The notes: generated from the sequence alone by a model not told the origin. DNA of 64,000 nt from SpSt-600 sp042408195 (GCA_042408195.1 JBHOQL010000042.1:26827-90826); one strand, 5' to 3'; positions 36,161 through 45,706 are shown, numbered from the stretch's first letter. A program made the numbers and translations.

Positions 36161-38656
36161 TTACTCCTTAAATCCTTCTATTATACGGGCATATTTCTCA
36201 GCTAAAGTGATGGCTTCAGCGCGGGAACTGGCCTCGGTATAAACATGGAAAGAAGGTCTATCGGGATCGGGGTGGATAAGGACCCAGGTTTGTTCGCTCA
36301 GCCATATCCTGATGCCGTCAATGTTGTCGTGCGGGGTGTCCTTGTATTGCTCGTTCAAGAGGCGCATAACCTGGCCTTTAGATTCCCACGGACAGGGAAC
36401 TTCCCGGTGTTCCAGATGGTAAGCTGGGATTGAGTCCACGATCTCCGAAAGTTTTACCTTTTGAAGGGCGAGGAACTCTAGCAATGTGGCAAGGGCGAAG
36501 AGAGCATCGGGAGTGGGGTGAAAACGTGGAAGGATTATGCTGCCCGTGCCGTCAGCAGCGATGTTGACGTTTTCCCTTTCCGCTACCTCCATGAGGTGAC
36601 CGAGGTCAACCTTGGTCCGGATTACTTCACCACTGTATCGGGAAGCGATTTTCTCAAAGACCAAGGGTAAATTCACAGGCACAGCCACCTTACCTGGTCC
36701 CCAAACTCTGAAAGCCAATTCCACCATGGTTGCGGCGAACAAAATGTCAGGAAGGAGCCGGCCTCTATCATCTACGACGAAAAGCTTTTCACCTCCTACT
36801 TCAAACCTCACCCCGAGGTCAGCCTTTACCGCAGAGCAAATGGACCGCAGTTGCTCCAGGGAGGCTTCAAATTCTTCTTTAAGGATAGCGAGCTTGTTTT
36901 CGTCCAGACTGGCGTTGAGGGTTACAACGTTGACTTTAAGCTCGTTGAGGATATCGGGCAGAACAAGAGCATTGGGTGAGTTAGCATAATCAACCACGAT
37001 GTGGAAGACCACCGATTTTATAGCGTCAACGTTTAGAGCAGCCAGGAAGTTAGCTCTGTAGCGTTCCACAGCATCAGGTGCATATTCAATCAGCCCGATT
37101 TCGTTGAGATAAGCTCGGCGGAAATCCTCTTGGAAGAAGGTTCGCTCTACGTTGCGGGCCTCAGACCTTGAAAGATCAAGACCGCGGTGGTCAAAGAATT
37201 TTATATCCACTACCCTTTGGTCGTAAGGGGAGAGGCGCACATGGATTCCGCCTGCGGCTTCGGTTATGCGGGTGTAATACCTAGCCACTGGTATGGGGAC
37301 TGTCCTGAGGTCCAGTACGTTGATCCCGGCAGAGGGAAGGCCTGAGATTATTGCCCTTTTGATCATTCTGGGACTGCGGTGGGGGTCACGGTTTATGGTG
37401 ACGGTGGAGCCTTTGGGGAGGGTAGCGCCGTAGGCTGCACCCAATTTGGAAGCGAACTCTGGTGTCAGGTCTACGTTAACCACGCCCGTTATGCCATACC
37501 TTCCGAACAAGGTGCGCCTGACTTGTCCACCCCAGATTACAGTACTTTTAACAGTAGCGCCTGCTTCCACTTCTTTTCCAGGCCAGAGCCTCACTTTCGG
37601 GTGGATGACTGCTTCCCGTTCTACCAAGCAGTTATCGCCCAAGACAGCACCCTCAAAGATGGCCACATTGGACTTTATTGTACACTGCTTCCCGATAATT
37701 GCTCCTCTTATCTCAGCTCCTTCGCCTATGTAGCAATTGCGCCAGATAATGCTTCGCTCCACGAAGGCCCTATTATCCACTACGGTATAATCTCTGATAA
37801 CGACAGGCCCTTGAATTACAACCCCTCCCTTCACTTTGACCTCGTGTCCTAGGTATACGGGTCCGTAAATTTTAGCATCGGGAGCAATTTCTACACCCTC
37901 GCCAGTCCAAATCCCCGGCCCTATCCTTTGTCCAGGTTCAGGCAGATTAACTTTGCCGGCCAGAAAGTCAAAGGACGCCTTCATATACTCCTGAATGTTC
38001 CCGATATCGCACCAGTATCCCGAAGCCATGTACCCGAATAGAGGGGCTTTTCTTTTGAGGAGCATAGGGAAAAGGTCTTTGCTAAAATCAAAAGGCTGGC
38101 CCGCCGGTATGTAATTCAGGACTTCCGGCTCCAGAACGTAAATTCCAGTGTTCACCCAGTCAGATATGACCTCCGCCCAGCCAGGTTTTTCCAGGAACTG
38201 TATTATGCGGCCGTCGTTATCAGTTATAACGACACCATACTCCAGAGGGTTGGGGACTCGGTAGAGGGCTATGGTGACCAGGGCTCCTTTCTCTCGATGA
38301 AAGTTCACTAGCGCAGTGAGGTCTATGTCCGTCAGCGCATCGCCGCTTATCACTACGAAAGGTTCATCCAGGAAGGGCTGAGCATTCTTAACACTTCCCG
38401 CTGTCCCCAGGGGTTCATCTTCTATAAAATACGTGAGTTCTACTTCAAAAATGCTTCCATCACCAAAGTAATCCTGAATGTCCCTCGCCATGTATTGCAG
38501 AGTAGCAGCAATACGGGTAAGGTTGTGGCGTTTCAACAAGTCAAGAATGTGTGCCATAACGGGCTTGTTGACCAGAGGGACCATTGGCTTCGGACGCCCC
38601 ATAGTAAGGGGACGCAGCCTTGAACCTGCTCCTCCAGCCATAACAACGGCTTTCAC
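36161..38656 (-). CDS. Mannose-1-phosphate guanylyltransferase / phosphomannomutase fusion
   Basis: 831 residues. Residues 1-~235 are an NTP transferase (MAGGAGSRLRPLTMGRPKPMVPLVNKPV with catalytic Arg and Lys; GDALTDIDL), ~245-370 are left-handed beta-helix hexapeptide repeats, and ~375-831 are a phosphohexomutase-like module (TINRDPHRSPRMIKRAIISGLPSAGINVLDL; GGIHVRLSPYD; AADGTGSIILPRF). It supplies GDP-mannose or a similar NDP-sugar for surface glycans. The usual TASHN phosphoserine loop is replaced by GDPHRSPRM/HVRLSP, so mutase activity is uncertain. GTG 38656 is chosen over a longer frame because AAGGAGGAACC lies before it. Confidence 0.85.
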   Translation of the reverse strand: MKAVVMAGGAGSRLRPLTMGRPKPMVPLVNKPVMAHILDLLKRHNLTRIAATLQYMARDIQDYFGDGSIFEVELTYFIEDEPLGTAGSVKNAQPFLDEPFVVISGDALTDIDLTALVNFHREKGALVTIALYRVPNPLEYGVVITDNDGRIIQFLEKPGWAEVISDWVNTGIYVLEPEVLNYIPAGQPFDFSKDLFPMLLKRKAPLFGYMASGYWCDIGNIQEYMKASFDFLAGKVNLPEPGQRIGPGIWTGEGVEIAPDAKIYGPVYLGHEVKVKGGVVIQGPVVIRDYTVVDNRAFVERSIIWRNCYIGEGAEIRGAIIGKQCTIKSNVAIFEGAVLGDNCLVEREAVIHPKVRLWPGKEVEAGATVKSTVIWGGQVRRTLFGRYGITGVVNVDLTPEFASKLGAAYGATLPKGSTVTINRDPHRSPRMIKRAIISGLPSAGINVLDLRTVPIPVARYYTRITEAAGGIHVRLSPYDQRVVDIKFFDHRGLDLSRSEARNVERTFFQEDFRRAYLNEIGLIEYAPDAVERYRANFLAALNVDAIKSVVFHIVVDYANSPNALVLPDILNELKVNVVTLNASLDENKLAILKEEFEASLEQLRSICSAVKADLGVRFEVGGEKLFVVDDRGRLLPDILFAATMVELAFRVWGPGKVAVPVNLPLVFEKIASRYSGEVIRTKVDLGHLMEVAERENVNIAADGTGSIILPRFHPTPDALFALATLLEFLALQKVKLSEIVDSIPAYHLEHREVPCPWESKGQVMRLLNEQYKDTPHDNIDGIRIWLSEQTWVLIHPDPDRPSFHVYTEASSRAEAITLAEKYARIIEGFKE

Positions 38657-38666
38657 GGTTCCTCCT

Positions 38667-39248
38667 TCACAATAATTTTCGCCCCTCCTGAAAGGCTCTG
38701 AGGTTGAGCTCAAGATACTGCTGAGGGACACGCCTTTCTATGACCCTTCCCCATATCTCTTCCGGCACATCCACTAGTTTGGACAGGGCTCCCAGAAGGA
38801 CTATGTTGGCAATCCTGGCATTTCCAAGTTCCTCGGCTTTGCGCAAAGCTGGGACAAAGAGAGTTTTCCCAGCCACCTGAGCAAAAACTTCTTTAATCTT
38901 TTCGTCACTGGGATAGGAGGCGGCTCCGATGTTGACAGCTACTGGTGGTATGGCGTGATCGTTCACGAGAGCAATGCCTCCGGGTCGCAAGTATTCAATA
39001 TAGCGGATGGCTTCCAGTTTCTCCAGTGCCAGTAGGAAATGAGCTTCTCCCTTTCCGATCAGTGGGGAGTAAACTTTTTCGGCCCAGCGGATGTGGGTTA
39101 TGACACTCCCACCTCTCTGAGCCATGCCATGGACTTCAGCTTTCTTGGCATCGTAGCCTGCTCTCAGACCCACTTCGGTGAGGATATCGCTGGCCAGAAT
39201 TGTTCCCTGGCCTCCTACTCCGACCAGGACAAAGTTGAGGGGAACCAT
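38667..39248 (-). CDS. iorB: Indolepyruvate:ferredoxin oxidoreductase subunit beta (orphan)
   Basis: 193-residue POR/KOR gamma-type subunit. FVLVGVGGQGTILASDIL at the start, KKAEVHGMAQRGGSVITHIRW and GEAHFLLALEKLEAIRYIEYLRPGG are hallmarks of IorB. With IorA it oxidises aryl pyruvates to aryl-acetyl-CoA, reducing ferredoxin. iorA is not adjacent here; its neighbour downstream is the guanylyltransferase, 10 bp away. ATG 39248 has GGAGGAG 8 nt upstream. It is divergent from the first aldehyde:ferredoxin oxidoreductase, with opposed promoters in between. Confidence 0.85.
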   Translation of the reverse strand: MVPLNFVLVGVGGQGTILASDILTEVGLRAGYDAKKAEVHGMAQRGGSVITHIRWAEKVYSPLIGKGEAHFLLALEKLEAIRYIEYLRPGGIALVNDHAIPPVAVNIGAASYPSDEKIKEVFAQVAGKTLFVPALRKAEELGNARIANIVLLGALSKLVDVPEEIWGRVIERRVPQQYLELNLRAFQEGRKLL

Positions 39249-39283
39249 AAAGTTTCTCCTCCCAAATCGGATTGACTGTTGCA

Positions 39284-39312
39284 ATTTTAACATATAAAGA
39301 TGATGAATGCAA
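39284..39312 (-). promoter_or_regulatory. Promoter of iorB
   Basis: Minus strand TTGCAT (39,307-39,312), 17-bp spacer, TAAAAT (39,284-39,289), about 36 bp before ATG 39248. Confidence 0.65.
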
Positions 39313-39369
39313 TACTAACGCGGACCTGAAGCCTGTACTCTGATGAGGTTCGGAAACCGTTCGAGCTGT

Positions 39370-39398
39370 TTGCCTTTACGCAGTGTCCCGGATAAAAT
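39370..39398 (+). promoter_or_regulatory. Promoter of the first aldehyde:ferredoxin oxidoreductase gene
   Basis: TTGCCT (39,370-39,375), 17-bp spacer, TAAAAT (39,393-39,398), followed by CAGGAGGGGAAC and ATG 39433. It lies back to back with the iorB promoter 57 bp away, so both could be controlled together. Confidence 0.65.
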
Positions 39399-39432
39399 GA
39401 GGAAAGTTGAACTCCACAACCAGGAGGGGAAC

Positions 39433-41295
39433 ATGCTTTACGGTTATACCGGTAAAATTCTCCACGTTGACCTTTCCTCAGGCTCCTTAAAAGAGGAAGA
39501 AACCAGTGAGCTTTTCCGGCGCCGCTATTTCGGAGGCTGGGGTTTTATACTTTACTACTTGTTTCGGGAAATGGACCCTTCTGCAGACCCACTTGGTCCC
39601 GAGAATGTGCTCGTCTTTGCCACGGGACCGGTTACGGGCACTCCTATATCTGGAAGTGGCCGCCACGCCGTAGGAGCCAAATCGCCCCTAACTGGGGGAT
39701 TCGGAGCTTCCGAGGCGGGGGGGTTTTGGGGAGCCGAACTCAAGCGGGCCGGCTTCGATGCTGTTGTCATAAAAGGTAGGGCCTCATCGCCCGTATACCT
39801 TTGGATACACAACGGCCAGGCGGAAATCCGGGATGCATCCCACCTATGGGGGAAAACCACAGCTGAAGTCCATGAAATCATCCAGCAGGAACTCGGCGAC
39901 AAAAGCGTCAGAATTGCTCAGATAGGCCCGGCGGGTGAAAACCTCGTCCGCTTCGCCTGTATAACCCATGACCTACGGCACTTTGCCGGAAGGTGTGGCC
40001 TTGGAGCGGTCATGGGCTCCAAAAACCTCAGAGCCATTGCCGTAAGGGGCGAAGGCAAAGTAGAGGTGGCAGATCCGAGCAAGCTTGCAGCCATAAGGCA
40101 GTGGCTCAGCGAGAACGATGAGGCTCTCCTGGCCGGATTCCGCCACACAGGAACAGCGGGCATCGTCCCGTACCTGAATGCCGTGGGAGGGCTTCCTACA
40201 CTCAATTTCCTCCATGGCCACTTTGACAAGGCCGATGAAATATCAGGCCAGAAAATGGCTGAAACCATTCTAGTGGACAGGGGGAGCTGCTATGCCTGCA
40301 TTGTGCGCTGCAAACGCGTTGTAGAAGTTAAAGAAGGCCCATTCCTCGTGGACCCTGTATACGGTGGACCTGAGTACGAGACCATCGGTGCTCTAGGTTC
40401 ATCCTGCGGAGTAAGTGACCTGAGAGCGATAGCCAGAGCAAACCAATTGTGTGGTGCTTATGGCCTTGACACCATCTCCGCTGGTGTTACCATCGCTTTC
40501 GCTATGGAATGCGGCGAAAGGGGTCTACTGAAAAGCGATGAAGTTGACCTCCGCTTCGGCAACCCCGAAACTGTCCTAAGGCTTCTGGAGATGATCGCTT
40601 TTCGCCGTGGCCTGGGCGACCTTCTGGCGGAAGGGGTTAAGAGGGCAGCCGAGAAAATAGGGCATGAAGCTCCCGGTCTGGCTATACACGTAAAAGGCCA
40701 GGAAGTGCCCATGCATGAACCGCGCTTCAAGCAGGCTCTTGGCCTAGGCTATGCCCTCAGCCCCACAGGAGCCGACCACAACCACAACGTCCACGATGAC
40801 GGCTACGTGAAAGAGACCAGGGCAGCCTTCCGTAGAGCGCGGGCTCTGGGCATCCTTGAGCCCCTCCCCCGCAACGATCTCGGCCCTGCTAAGGTCCGGC
40901 TGTTCTTCTACGAACTACTCTGGTCCGTGAGCAATGAGCTCTGGGGGCTATGCCGTTTCCTGCCCTACGACAAACATCAAGTGCGGGACATTGTGCAAGC
41001 TGTGACAGGGTGGGATGTTAGCATATGGGAAATGATGAAGGCTGGCCAGCGCATATACACCTTGGCTCGCGTCTTCAACGTAAAAGCCGGTTTCTCTCCG
41101 TCCGACGATCGCCTTCCGGAGCGTTTCTTTGAACCCTTCCCCGATGGCCCGCTCGCCGGTGAGGCAATAGACCGCGAAGCTTTCGGGAAAGCCTTGGAAC
41201 TTTTCTACGCGATGATCGGATGGGATCCAAAAACTGGGATACCTTACTCTCACACCATGGCGGAACTGGATATTGATCTTGGCCTTGTCTCGTAA
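39433..41295 (+). CDS. Aldehyde:ferredoxin oxidoreductase (AOR family), copy 1
   Basis: 620-residue tungsten/molybdenum bis-pterin enzyme that oxidises aldehydes to acids or reduces acids, with ferredoxin as partner. N-terminal domain: YTGKILHVDLSSGSLKEEE, FGGWGFILYYLF, SPLTGGFG. Pterin contacts: IAQIGPAGENLVRFACITHD and RCGLGAVMGSKNLRAIAVRG. 4Fe-4S ligands: CYACIVRC (three Cys) plus a downstream Cys in LWGLCRFLPYDKH. The active-site stretch YALSPTGADHNHNVHDD is also present. ATG 39433 is chosen by its RBS; the frame start at 39343 is upstream of the promoter. The gene seems to stand alone. Confidence 0.93.
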   Translation: MLYGYTGKILHVDLSSGSLKEEETSELFRRRYFGGWGFILYYLFREMDPSADPLGPENVLVFATGPVTGTPISGSGRHAVGAKSPLTGGFGASEAGGFWGAELKRAGFDAVVIKGRASSPVYLWIHNGQAEIRDASHLWGKTTAEVHEIIQQELGDKSVRIAQIGPAGENLVRFACITHDLRHFAGRCGLGAVMGSKNLRAIAVRGEGKVEVADPSKLAAIRQWLSENDEALLAGFRHTGTAGIVPYLNAVGGLPTLNFLHGHFDKADEISGQKMAETILVDRGSCYACIVRCKRVVEVKEGPFLVDPVYGGPEYETIGALGSSCGVSDLRAIARANQLCGAYGLDTISAGVTIAFAMECGERGLLKSDEVDLRFGNPETVLRLLEMIAFRRGLGDLLAEGVKRAAEKIGHEAPGLAIHVKGQEVPMHEPRFKQALGLGYALSPTGADHNHNVHDDGYVKETRAAFRRARALGILEPLPRNDLGPAKVRLFFYELLWSVSNELWGLCRFLPYDKHQVRDIVQAVTGWDVSIWEMMKAGQRIYTLARVFNVKAGFSPSDDRLPERFFEPFPDGPLAGEAIDREAFGKALELFYAMIGWDPKTGIPYSHTMAELDIDLGLVS

Positions 41296-41355
41296 AACCA
41301 GGTTCCCAGGGGGTGTAGGCTAGAGTCGGCTCTGCGCTCTAGGGAGCTCTCACGT

Positions 41356-41385
41356 TTGGCTAACCCTCCTTTCCTGTGGTATAAT
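41356..41385 (+). promoter_or_regulatory. Promoter of the mre operon
   Basis: TTGGCT (41,356-41,361), 18-bp spacer, perfect TATAAT (41,380-41,385), 50 bp before the GTG of mreB, which has the RBS AAGGAGAGG. Confidence 0.75.
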
Positions 41386-41434
41386 GGGTTTAAACCTAAA
41401 ACTTAGGCCAATCTGCAAGTAAGGAGAGGTAAAA

Positions 41435-42484
41435 GTGTTCAATCCTGTAAATGCGTTCCTCGGCTTGTTCTCCTTGGACATGGCCATTGACTTGGGAACC
41501 GCCACAACGTTAGTGGCCGTTAAGGGCAGAGGTATTCTGATCAATGAGCCTTCCATCGTTGCTCTGGAAAAGGAAACCGGCAAAATCCTGGCCGTAGGCC
41601 TGGAAGCAAAAGAGATGTTGGGCAGGACCCCGGGCACTATAGTAGCTATAAGGCCCATAAGGGATGGCGTTATCTCGGACTTTGACGTGACCGAAGCCAT
41701 GATCCACTACTTCATCCGAAAAGTTCATGAGAAATTGCTTTTCCGGATCCCTAAGCCAAGAGTGATCGTGGGCATACCCAGCGGTGTGACGGAAGTGGAA
41801 AAGAAGGCCGTTTACGATGCTGTCATAAGCGCAGGTGCTCGGGAAGTTTACCTCGTAGAAGAACCGATAGCGGCTGCTATTGGAGCTGATCTCCCGGTAA
41901 ACGATTCGGTGGGCAGCATGGTCATTGACATCGGTGGTGGGACTACGGAAATAGCAGTACTTTCTCTGGGAGGGGTTGTCCAAAGTGCTTCAATCCGAAT
42001 AGCTGGTGATGAGATGGACGAGGATATAATCCGTTACGCAAAGCAAAAATACAACCTACTGATAGGGGAAAGGATGGCCGAGCAAGCTAAAATTGCCATA
42101 GGCTCTGCTTACACCTTGCCAAAGGAAGAAACCTTTGTCCTCAGAGGGCGAAACCTCATAACTGGCCTTCCTGACGAGGTAGAAGTTTCCAGTGTGGAAA
42201 TAAGGGAAGCTATTTCTGGCTCCATTTCCGCCATAATTAATGCTGCCAGGGATGTCCTGGATGATACGCCCCCGGAACTGGTAGCCGACCTTATGGAGAG
42301 AGGCATTGCCCTGGTAGGAGGAGGAGCCCTCCTCAAAGGCATTGATCGCAGGCTCAGCGAAGAACTCAAAGTGAAAGTCTACGTTGCCGATGATCCTATA
42401 ACTTGTGTAGTCAGGGGAGCGGCTAAAATCTTGGAGAGCCTCGATGTCTACTACAAAGTTCTTTCTGGCCTCAGGAGGCCCTAA
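41435..42484 (+). CDS. mreB: Rod-shape-determining protein MreB
   Basis: 349-residue bacterial actin that forms membrane-bound filaments guiding lateral wall synthesis. ATP-binding motifs: DLGTATTLVAVKGRGI (phosphate 1), VEEPIAAAIGADLPV, SMVIDIGGGTTEIAVLSLGG (phosphate 2) and GIALVGGGALLKGID (adenosine). GTG start, and the normal N-terminal amphipathic stretch (FNPVNAFLGLFSLDM) is kept. First gene of mreB-mreC-mreD-PBP2-minC. Confidence 0.97.
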   Translation: MFNPVNAFLGLFSLDMAIDLGTATTLVAVKGRGILINEPSIVALEKETGKILAVGLEAKEMLGRTPGTIVAIRPIRDGVISDFDVTEAMIHYFIRKVHEKLLFRIPKPRVIVGIPSGVTEVEKKAVYDAVISAGAREVYLVEEPIAAAIGADLPVNDSVGSMVIDIGGGTTEIAVLSLGGVVQSASIRIAGDEMDEDIIRYAKQKYNLLIGERMAEQAKIAIGSAYTLPKEETFVLRGRNLITGLPDEVEVSSVEIREAISGSISAIINAARDVLDDTPPELVADLMERGIALVGGGALLKGIDRRLSEELKVKVYVADDPITCVVRGAAKILESLDVYYKVLSGLRRP

Positions 42485-43319
42485 AAAACCAAGCCGGCGC
42501 TTTTTATTTCTATTGATCCTTCTGGGCTTATTCCTCATGATCCTTTACAGAGCAGGAGTGTTGATCCCCGTGCAAAGTGCCATCTTGAGCGCATCTTCGC
42601 CCATTCAATATAGCATTTCCTTCGCCTTTTCCTCCATCCGTCGGGCTGTAACTGTTATTGAGGAGCTCAGGCACTTGCGCAAAGAAAATGAAGAGCTCCG
42701 GAAAGAGGTGGAGCGCCTCACCATTGAAAACATTCAGCTCCGGGAACTTGAGGCTGAAAACAAGGCTCTGAGGGAACTTCTTCGCTTCACTCAGGAGAAC
42801 CCTGCCTTTGATTATTCAACCGCCAGAGTTACGGCCAGAGTTATTGGTTTTAACCCTTCGGGCTTTACCCGCTACGTAATCATAAACGCTGGACAGCGGG
42901 AAGGGATTCTTCCGGGGATGGCGGTGGTAACGGAGAGAGGTCTCGTAGGGAGGGTGATCGATGTCTATCATCATGCTTCAAAAGTCTTGCTCTTAACAGA
43001 CCCGTCCAGTTCAGTAAGTGCTTGCCTTCAAGGGGGCCAGATCATTGGAATGGTGGAGGGCACTGTAGACGGAGCGCTTGTTATGCGTTACATCCCGATG
43101 GATGCGAATGTATCAGTGGGGGAGGTGGTTCTGACCTCAGGCCTCGGGGGGACTTTGCCTAAAGGGCTGGTGATAGGGCAGGTTATTGAGATCGAGAAAA
43201 AGGACTTTGCCCTATTTCAGGAAGCTCGCATAAAGCCCTCAGTGGACTTCGACCAGTTAGAGCTGGTCCTCGTGCTCAAAAATTTCAATCCACCTATTTA
43301 CGAGGAGGAAAGCCATTAG
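42444..43319 (+). CDS. mreC: Rod-shape-determining protein MreC
   Basis: 291 residues: one membrane helix (~19-41), a coiled coil (~70-115; RKENEELRKEVERLTIENIQLRE region) and the periplasmic-side double beta-barrel with PGMAVVTERGLVGRVIDV, LLLTDPSSSVSA, GEVVLTSGLGGTLPKGLVIG. It links MreB and PBP2 in the elongasome. The predicted start lies 41 bp inside mreB; a shorter start is possible but the basic residues before the helix favour this one. Confidence 0.93.
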   Translation: MSTTKFFLASGGPKKPSRRFLFLLILLGLFLMILYRAGVLIPVQSAILSASSPIQYSISFAFSSIRRAVTVIEELRHLRKENEELRKEVERLTIENIQLRELEAENKALRELLRFTQENPAFDYSTARVTARVIGFNPSGFTRYVIINAGQREGILPGMAVVTERGLVGRVIDVYHHASKVLLLTDPSSSVSACLQGGQIIGMVEGTVDGALVMRYIPMDANVSVGEVVLTSGLGGTLPKGLVIGQVIEIEKKDFALFQEARIKPSVDFDQLELVLVLKNFNPPIYEEESH

Positions 43320-43809
43320 CTTTTATCGGGATCTTGGCCTTGCATTGGCCACCGTTATCACGCAAGAAGCCCTATTTGCAGGAGTCAGGCTCGGCCCTGC
43401 GAGGTTGGATTTTACCTTTGTCCTCGTTATCTTTTGGAGCGTGATCAAAGGTGGAAATGCTGCTCTTGGCTGGGCTTTTGGGGTTGGTCTGCTTCTGGAT
43501 CTGATTTCAGGAGGCCCTGTGGGGCCTTTCACCCTTTCGTTTCCGATCGTGGCTTTCTTGGCAGTAGTTACCTCCGAGCATCTAAACTATACCAATCCTC
43601 TCGCCGCTTTCCCCGTGGCTGGCCTGCTTTTCATCCTATACGATCTGCTACAGCTAACGGTCCTGCGTTTTCTCGGGTACAGCTCCTTCAGGGCCGAAAG
43701 CATCGCCTTGATCACACTTCCATCGGCTCTTTTGAACGCGGTGGTAGCAGTACTAGCCTGGTTGGTTTTATCCAGGCTATACAGGGGAGAAAGGGGTGAA
43801 CGGGGATAG
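43315..43809 (+). CDS. mreD: Rod-shape-determining protein MreD (likely ATT start)
   Basis: About 164-residue membrane protein with five helices (FTFVLVIFWSVIKG, AFGVGLLLDLISGGPVGPFTLSFPIVAFLAVV, and so on); the DLISGGPxGxF loop is the MreD hallmark. No ATG or GTG exists near its beginning. The first conventional start would be TTG 43345, without an RBS and cutting into helix 1. An ATT codon at 43,315-43,317, in frame, overlaps the mreC stop (ATTAG) and follows GAGGAGGAAAGCC, so ATT is the likely initiation codon. The 3' end overlaps the PBP2 GTG by 14 bp. Confidence 0.85.
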   Translation: MSFYRDLGLALATVITQEALFAGVRLGPARLDFTFVLVIFWSVIKGGNAALGWAFGVGLLLDLISGGPVGPFTLSFPIVAFLAVVTSEHLNYTNPLAAFPVAGLLFILYDLLQLTVLRFLGYSSFRAESIALITLPSALLNAVVAVLAWLVLSRLYRGERGERG

Positions 43810-45706
43810 GAGGCGTCTGCTGGCTTTTCAGATAGGGACTATCCTGGTTTTCCTTGTTTTCAGCATGCGCCTCTGGCACCTTCAAATTCTTAGGGGTGAC
43901 TATTACAGTTCCCTGGCTGACAGGAACCGCCTCCGGCTCATTCAAACCGAAACCCTCCGTGGGATAATTTATGACCGATGGGGAAGGCCTCTGGTCCAAA
44001 ATACTCCGAGTTATACTGTTTCCATTATCCCTGCTTACCTGCCTAGAGATGATGGAGAGCGCCGGAGAGTGCTTTCGGCCCTTTCTGACCTCCTCTTTTC
44101 ATCGGGAAAAAGCGCTGGGCTCGCTTCTCCCGCAAGCTCCTCCCCGGACCTTGAAGCTCTAGTGAAAGAGGGGATGAAGAACCCTTTCAGGCCTATATTG
44201 GTCAAAAAGAACGTGGAAAGGGAAACAGCCTTTTTCCTGCGACAGGAGCATTTGAGATTCCCCGGTGTTCAAGTGGAAGCGGAGCCCGTAAGAGAATACA
44301 TAAGCAGCACCTTGTTCTCCCACATTATCGGCTATACTGGCTTTATTCCAGAAGAATGGGCGGATGTATACAGAGCCAAGGGATACGACACAAGTCGCGA
44401 CAAAGTTGGCCTTACCGGGATTGAGTTTGTCTACGAGGACTACTTAAAGGGCGAAAAGGGCCAGAAGCTTGTGGAAGTGGACGCCTCAGGCCGGGAACTG
44501 CGCACTGTAGGGCAGGAAATCCCTTCGATTCCGGGGTACAGCATTTACCTGACTGTGGATTGGGACCTGCAGGCTGCTGTCAAAGAAGCCCTGGAAGAAG
44601 GCATGAAAAAGGCCAATTCATCGGTTGGGGTAGCGATAGTAATGGACCCCAGGAACGGCCAGATTCTGGCCATGGTTAGCCTCCCTTCTTATGATAACAA
44701 CCTTTTCGCCCGGGGCATAAGTTACGAGGATTACCGCAAGCTTGAAGAGGACCCGAACCACCCCCTAATGAACCACGCCATAATGGGCCAATATCCCACC
44801 GGCTCAACTTTCAAAATAGTTCCAGCTACTGCGGCTCTGGAAGAGAAGATCATAACCGAAAGAAGTTACCTGGACTGCGAAGGCATCCTTTGGGTTCCCC
44901 ATCAGTTTTTTCCGGATAACCCAGAATTGGCCAAGCCCTTTTACTGCTGGATTTACAAATATGAGAGGGGACATGGGCCTATAAACGTTGTAGACGCGCT
45001 CGTTCATTCCTGCGATATCTTTTTTTACAAAGTAGCCGGAGGATACAAGGATTTCCGAGGACTCGGTCTCGAGAAGCTCGCCTACTGGGCAAAGCTTTTC
45101 GGCTTCGGAGAAAAGACTGGGATCGACCTTCCAGGCGAAAGTAGTGGCCTTGTCCCCACGGCTGACTGGAAACGATTAAACTACGGAGAAATATGGGTCT
45201 TGGGCGATACCTACAACATGGCTATTGGTCAGGGGTTCTTCCTGGCAACTCCGCTGCAGATTCTGAACGCCACTGCGGCCATCGCCAATGGAGGCATCCT
45301 CTACAAGCCCAAGCTTTTGTATAAAGTGGTAGATCACCAAGGGAACGTCGTGCAGGAGTTTGAGCCGGAAATAATCCGCACCCTGCCGGTTTCGGAGAAG
45401 ACTATTGCTCTGGTTAAAAAAGGGTTGAGGGAAGCCGTAACTAGGGGGACCGCTTGGCGGACCAACTGGCCTGATATAGCCGTGGCAGGGAAAACAGGCA
45501 CCGCCGAATTTTACGGACCAAGGGACGCTAAAGGCAACTTGCCGACCCACGCTTGGTTTACCGCCTTTGCTCCTTACGATAATCCCAAGATAGCACTGGT
45601 TGTATTTCTCCAAGGTGGAGGAGAGGGTTCTGAAGCCGCTGTCCCGGTAGCTGCTAAGATAATACGTTATTACTTTGATTATGTGGACTGGGGAAGATCC
45701 CCATGA
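43796..45706 (+). CDS. mrdA: Penicillin-binding protein 2 (elongasome transpeptidase)
   Basis: 636-residue class B PBP. Membrane helix ~9-27, pedestal domain with RGIIYDRWGRPLVQN (residues ~56-70), and transpeptidase domain with active Ser in PTGSTFKI (SxxK), HSCDIF (the SxN position reads SCD, as in PBP2) and KTGTAEF (KTG). It crosslinks new side-wall peptidoglycan with RodA, MreC and MreD. GTG start with AGGGG upstream, overlapping mreD. Its end overlaps minC by 4 bp. Confidence 0.95.
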   Translation: MNGDRRRLLAFQIGTILVFLVFSMRLWHLQILRGDYYSSLADRNRLRLIQTETLRGIIYDRWGRPLVQNTPSYTVSIIPAYLPRDDGERRRVLSALSDLLFSSGKSAGLASPASSSPDLEALVKEGMKNPFRPILVKKNVERETAFFLRQEHLRFPGVQVEAEPVREYISSTLFSHIIGYTGFIPEEWADVYRAKGYDTSRDKVGLTGIEFVYEDYLKGEKGQKLVEVDASGRELRTVGQEIPSIPGYSIYLTVDWDLQAAVKEALEEGMKKANSSVGVAIVMDPRNGQILAMVSLPSYDNNLFARGISYEDYRKLEEDPNHPLMNHAIMGQYPTGSTFKIVPATAALEEKIITERSYLDCEGILWVPHQFFPDNPELAKPFYCWIYKYERGHGPINVVDALVHSCDIFFYKVAGGYKDFRGLGLEKLAYWAKLFGFGEKTGIDLPGESSGLVPTADWKRLNYGEIWVLGDTYNMAIGQGFFLATPLQILNATAAIANGGILYKPKLLYKVVDHQGNVVQEFEPEIIRTLPVSEKTIALVKKGLREAVTRGTAWRTNWPDIAVAGKTGTAEFYGPRDAKGNLPTHAWFTAFAPYDNPKIALVVFLQGGGEGSEAAVPVAAKIIRYYFDYVDWGRSP

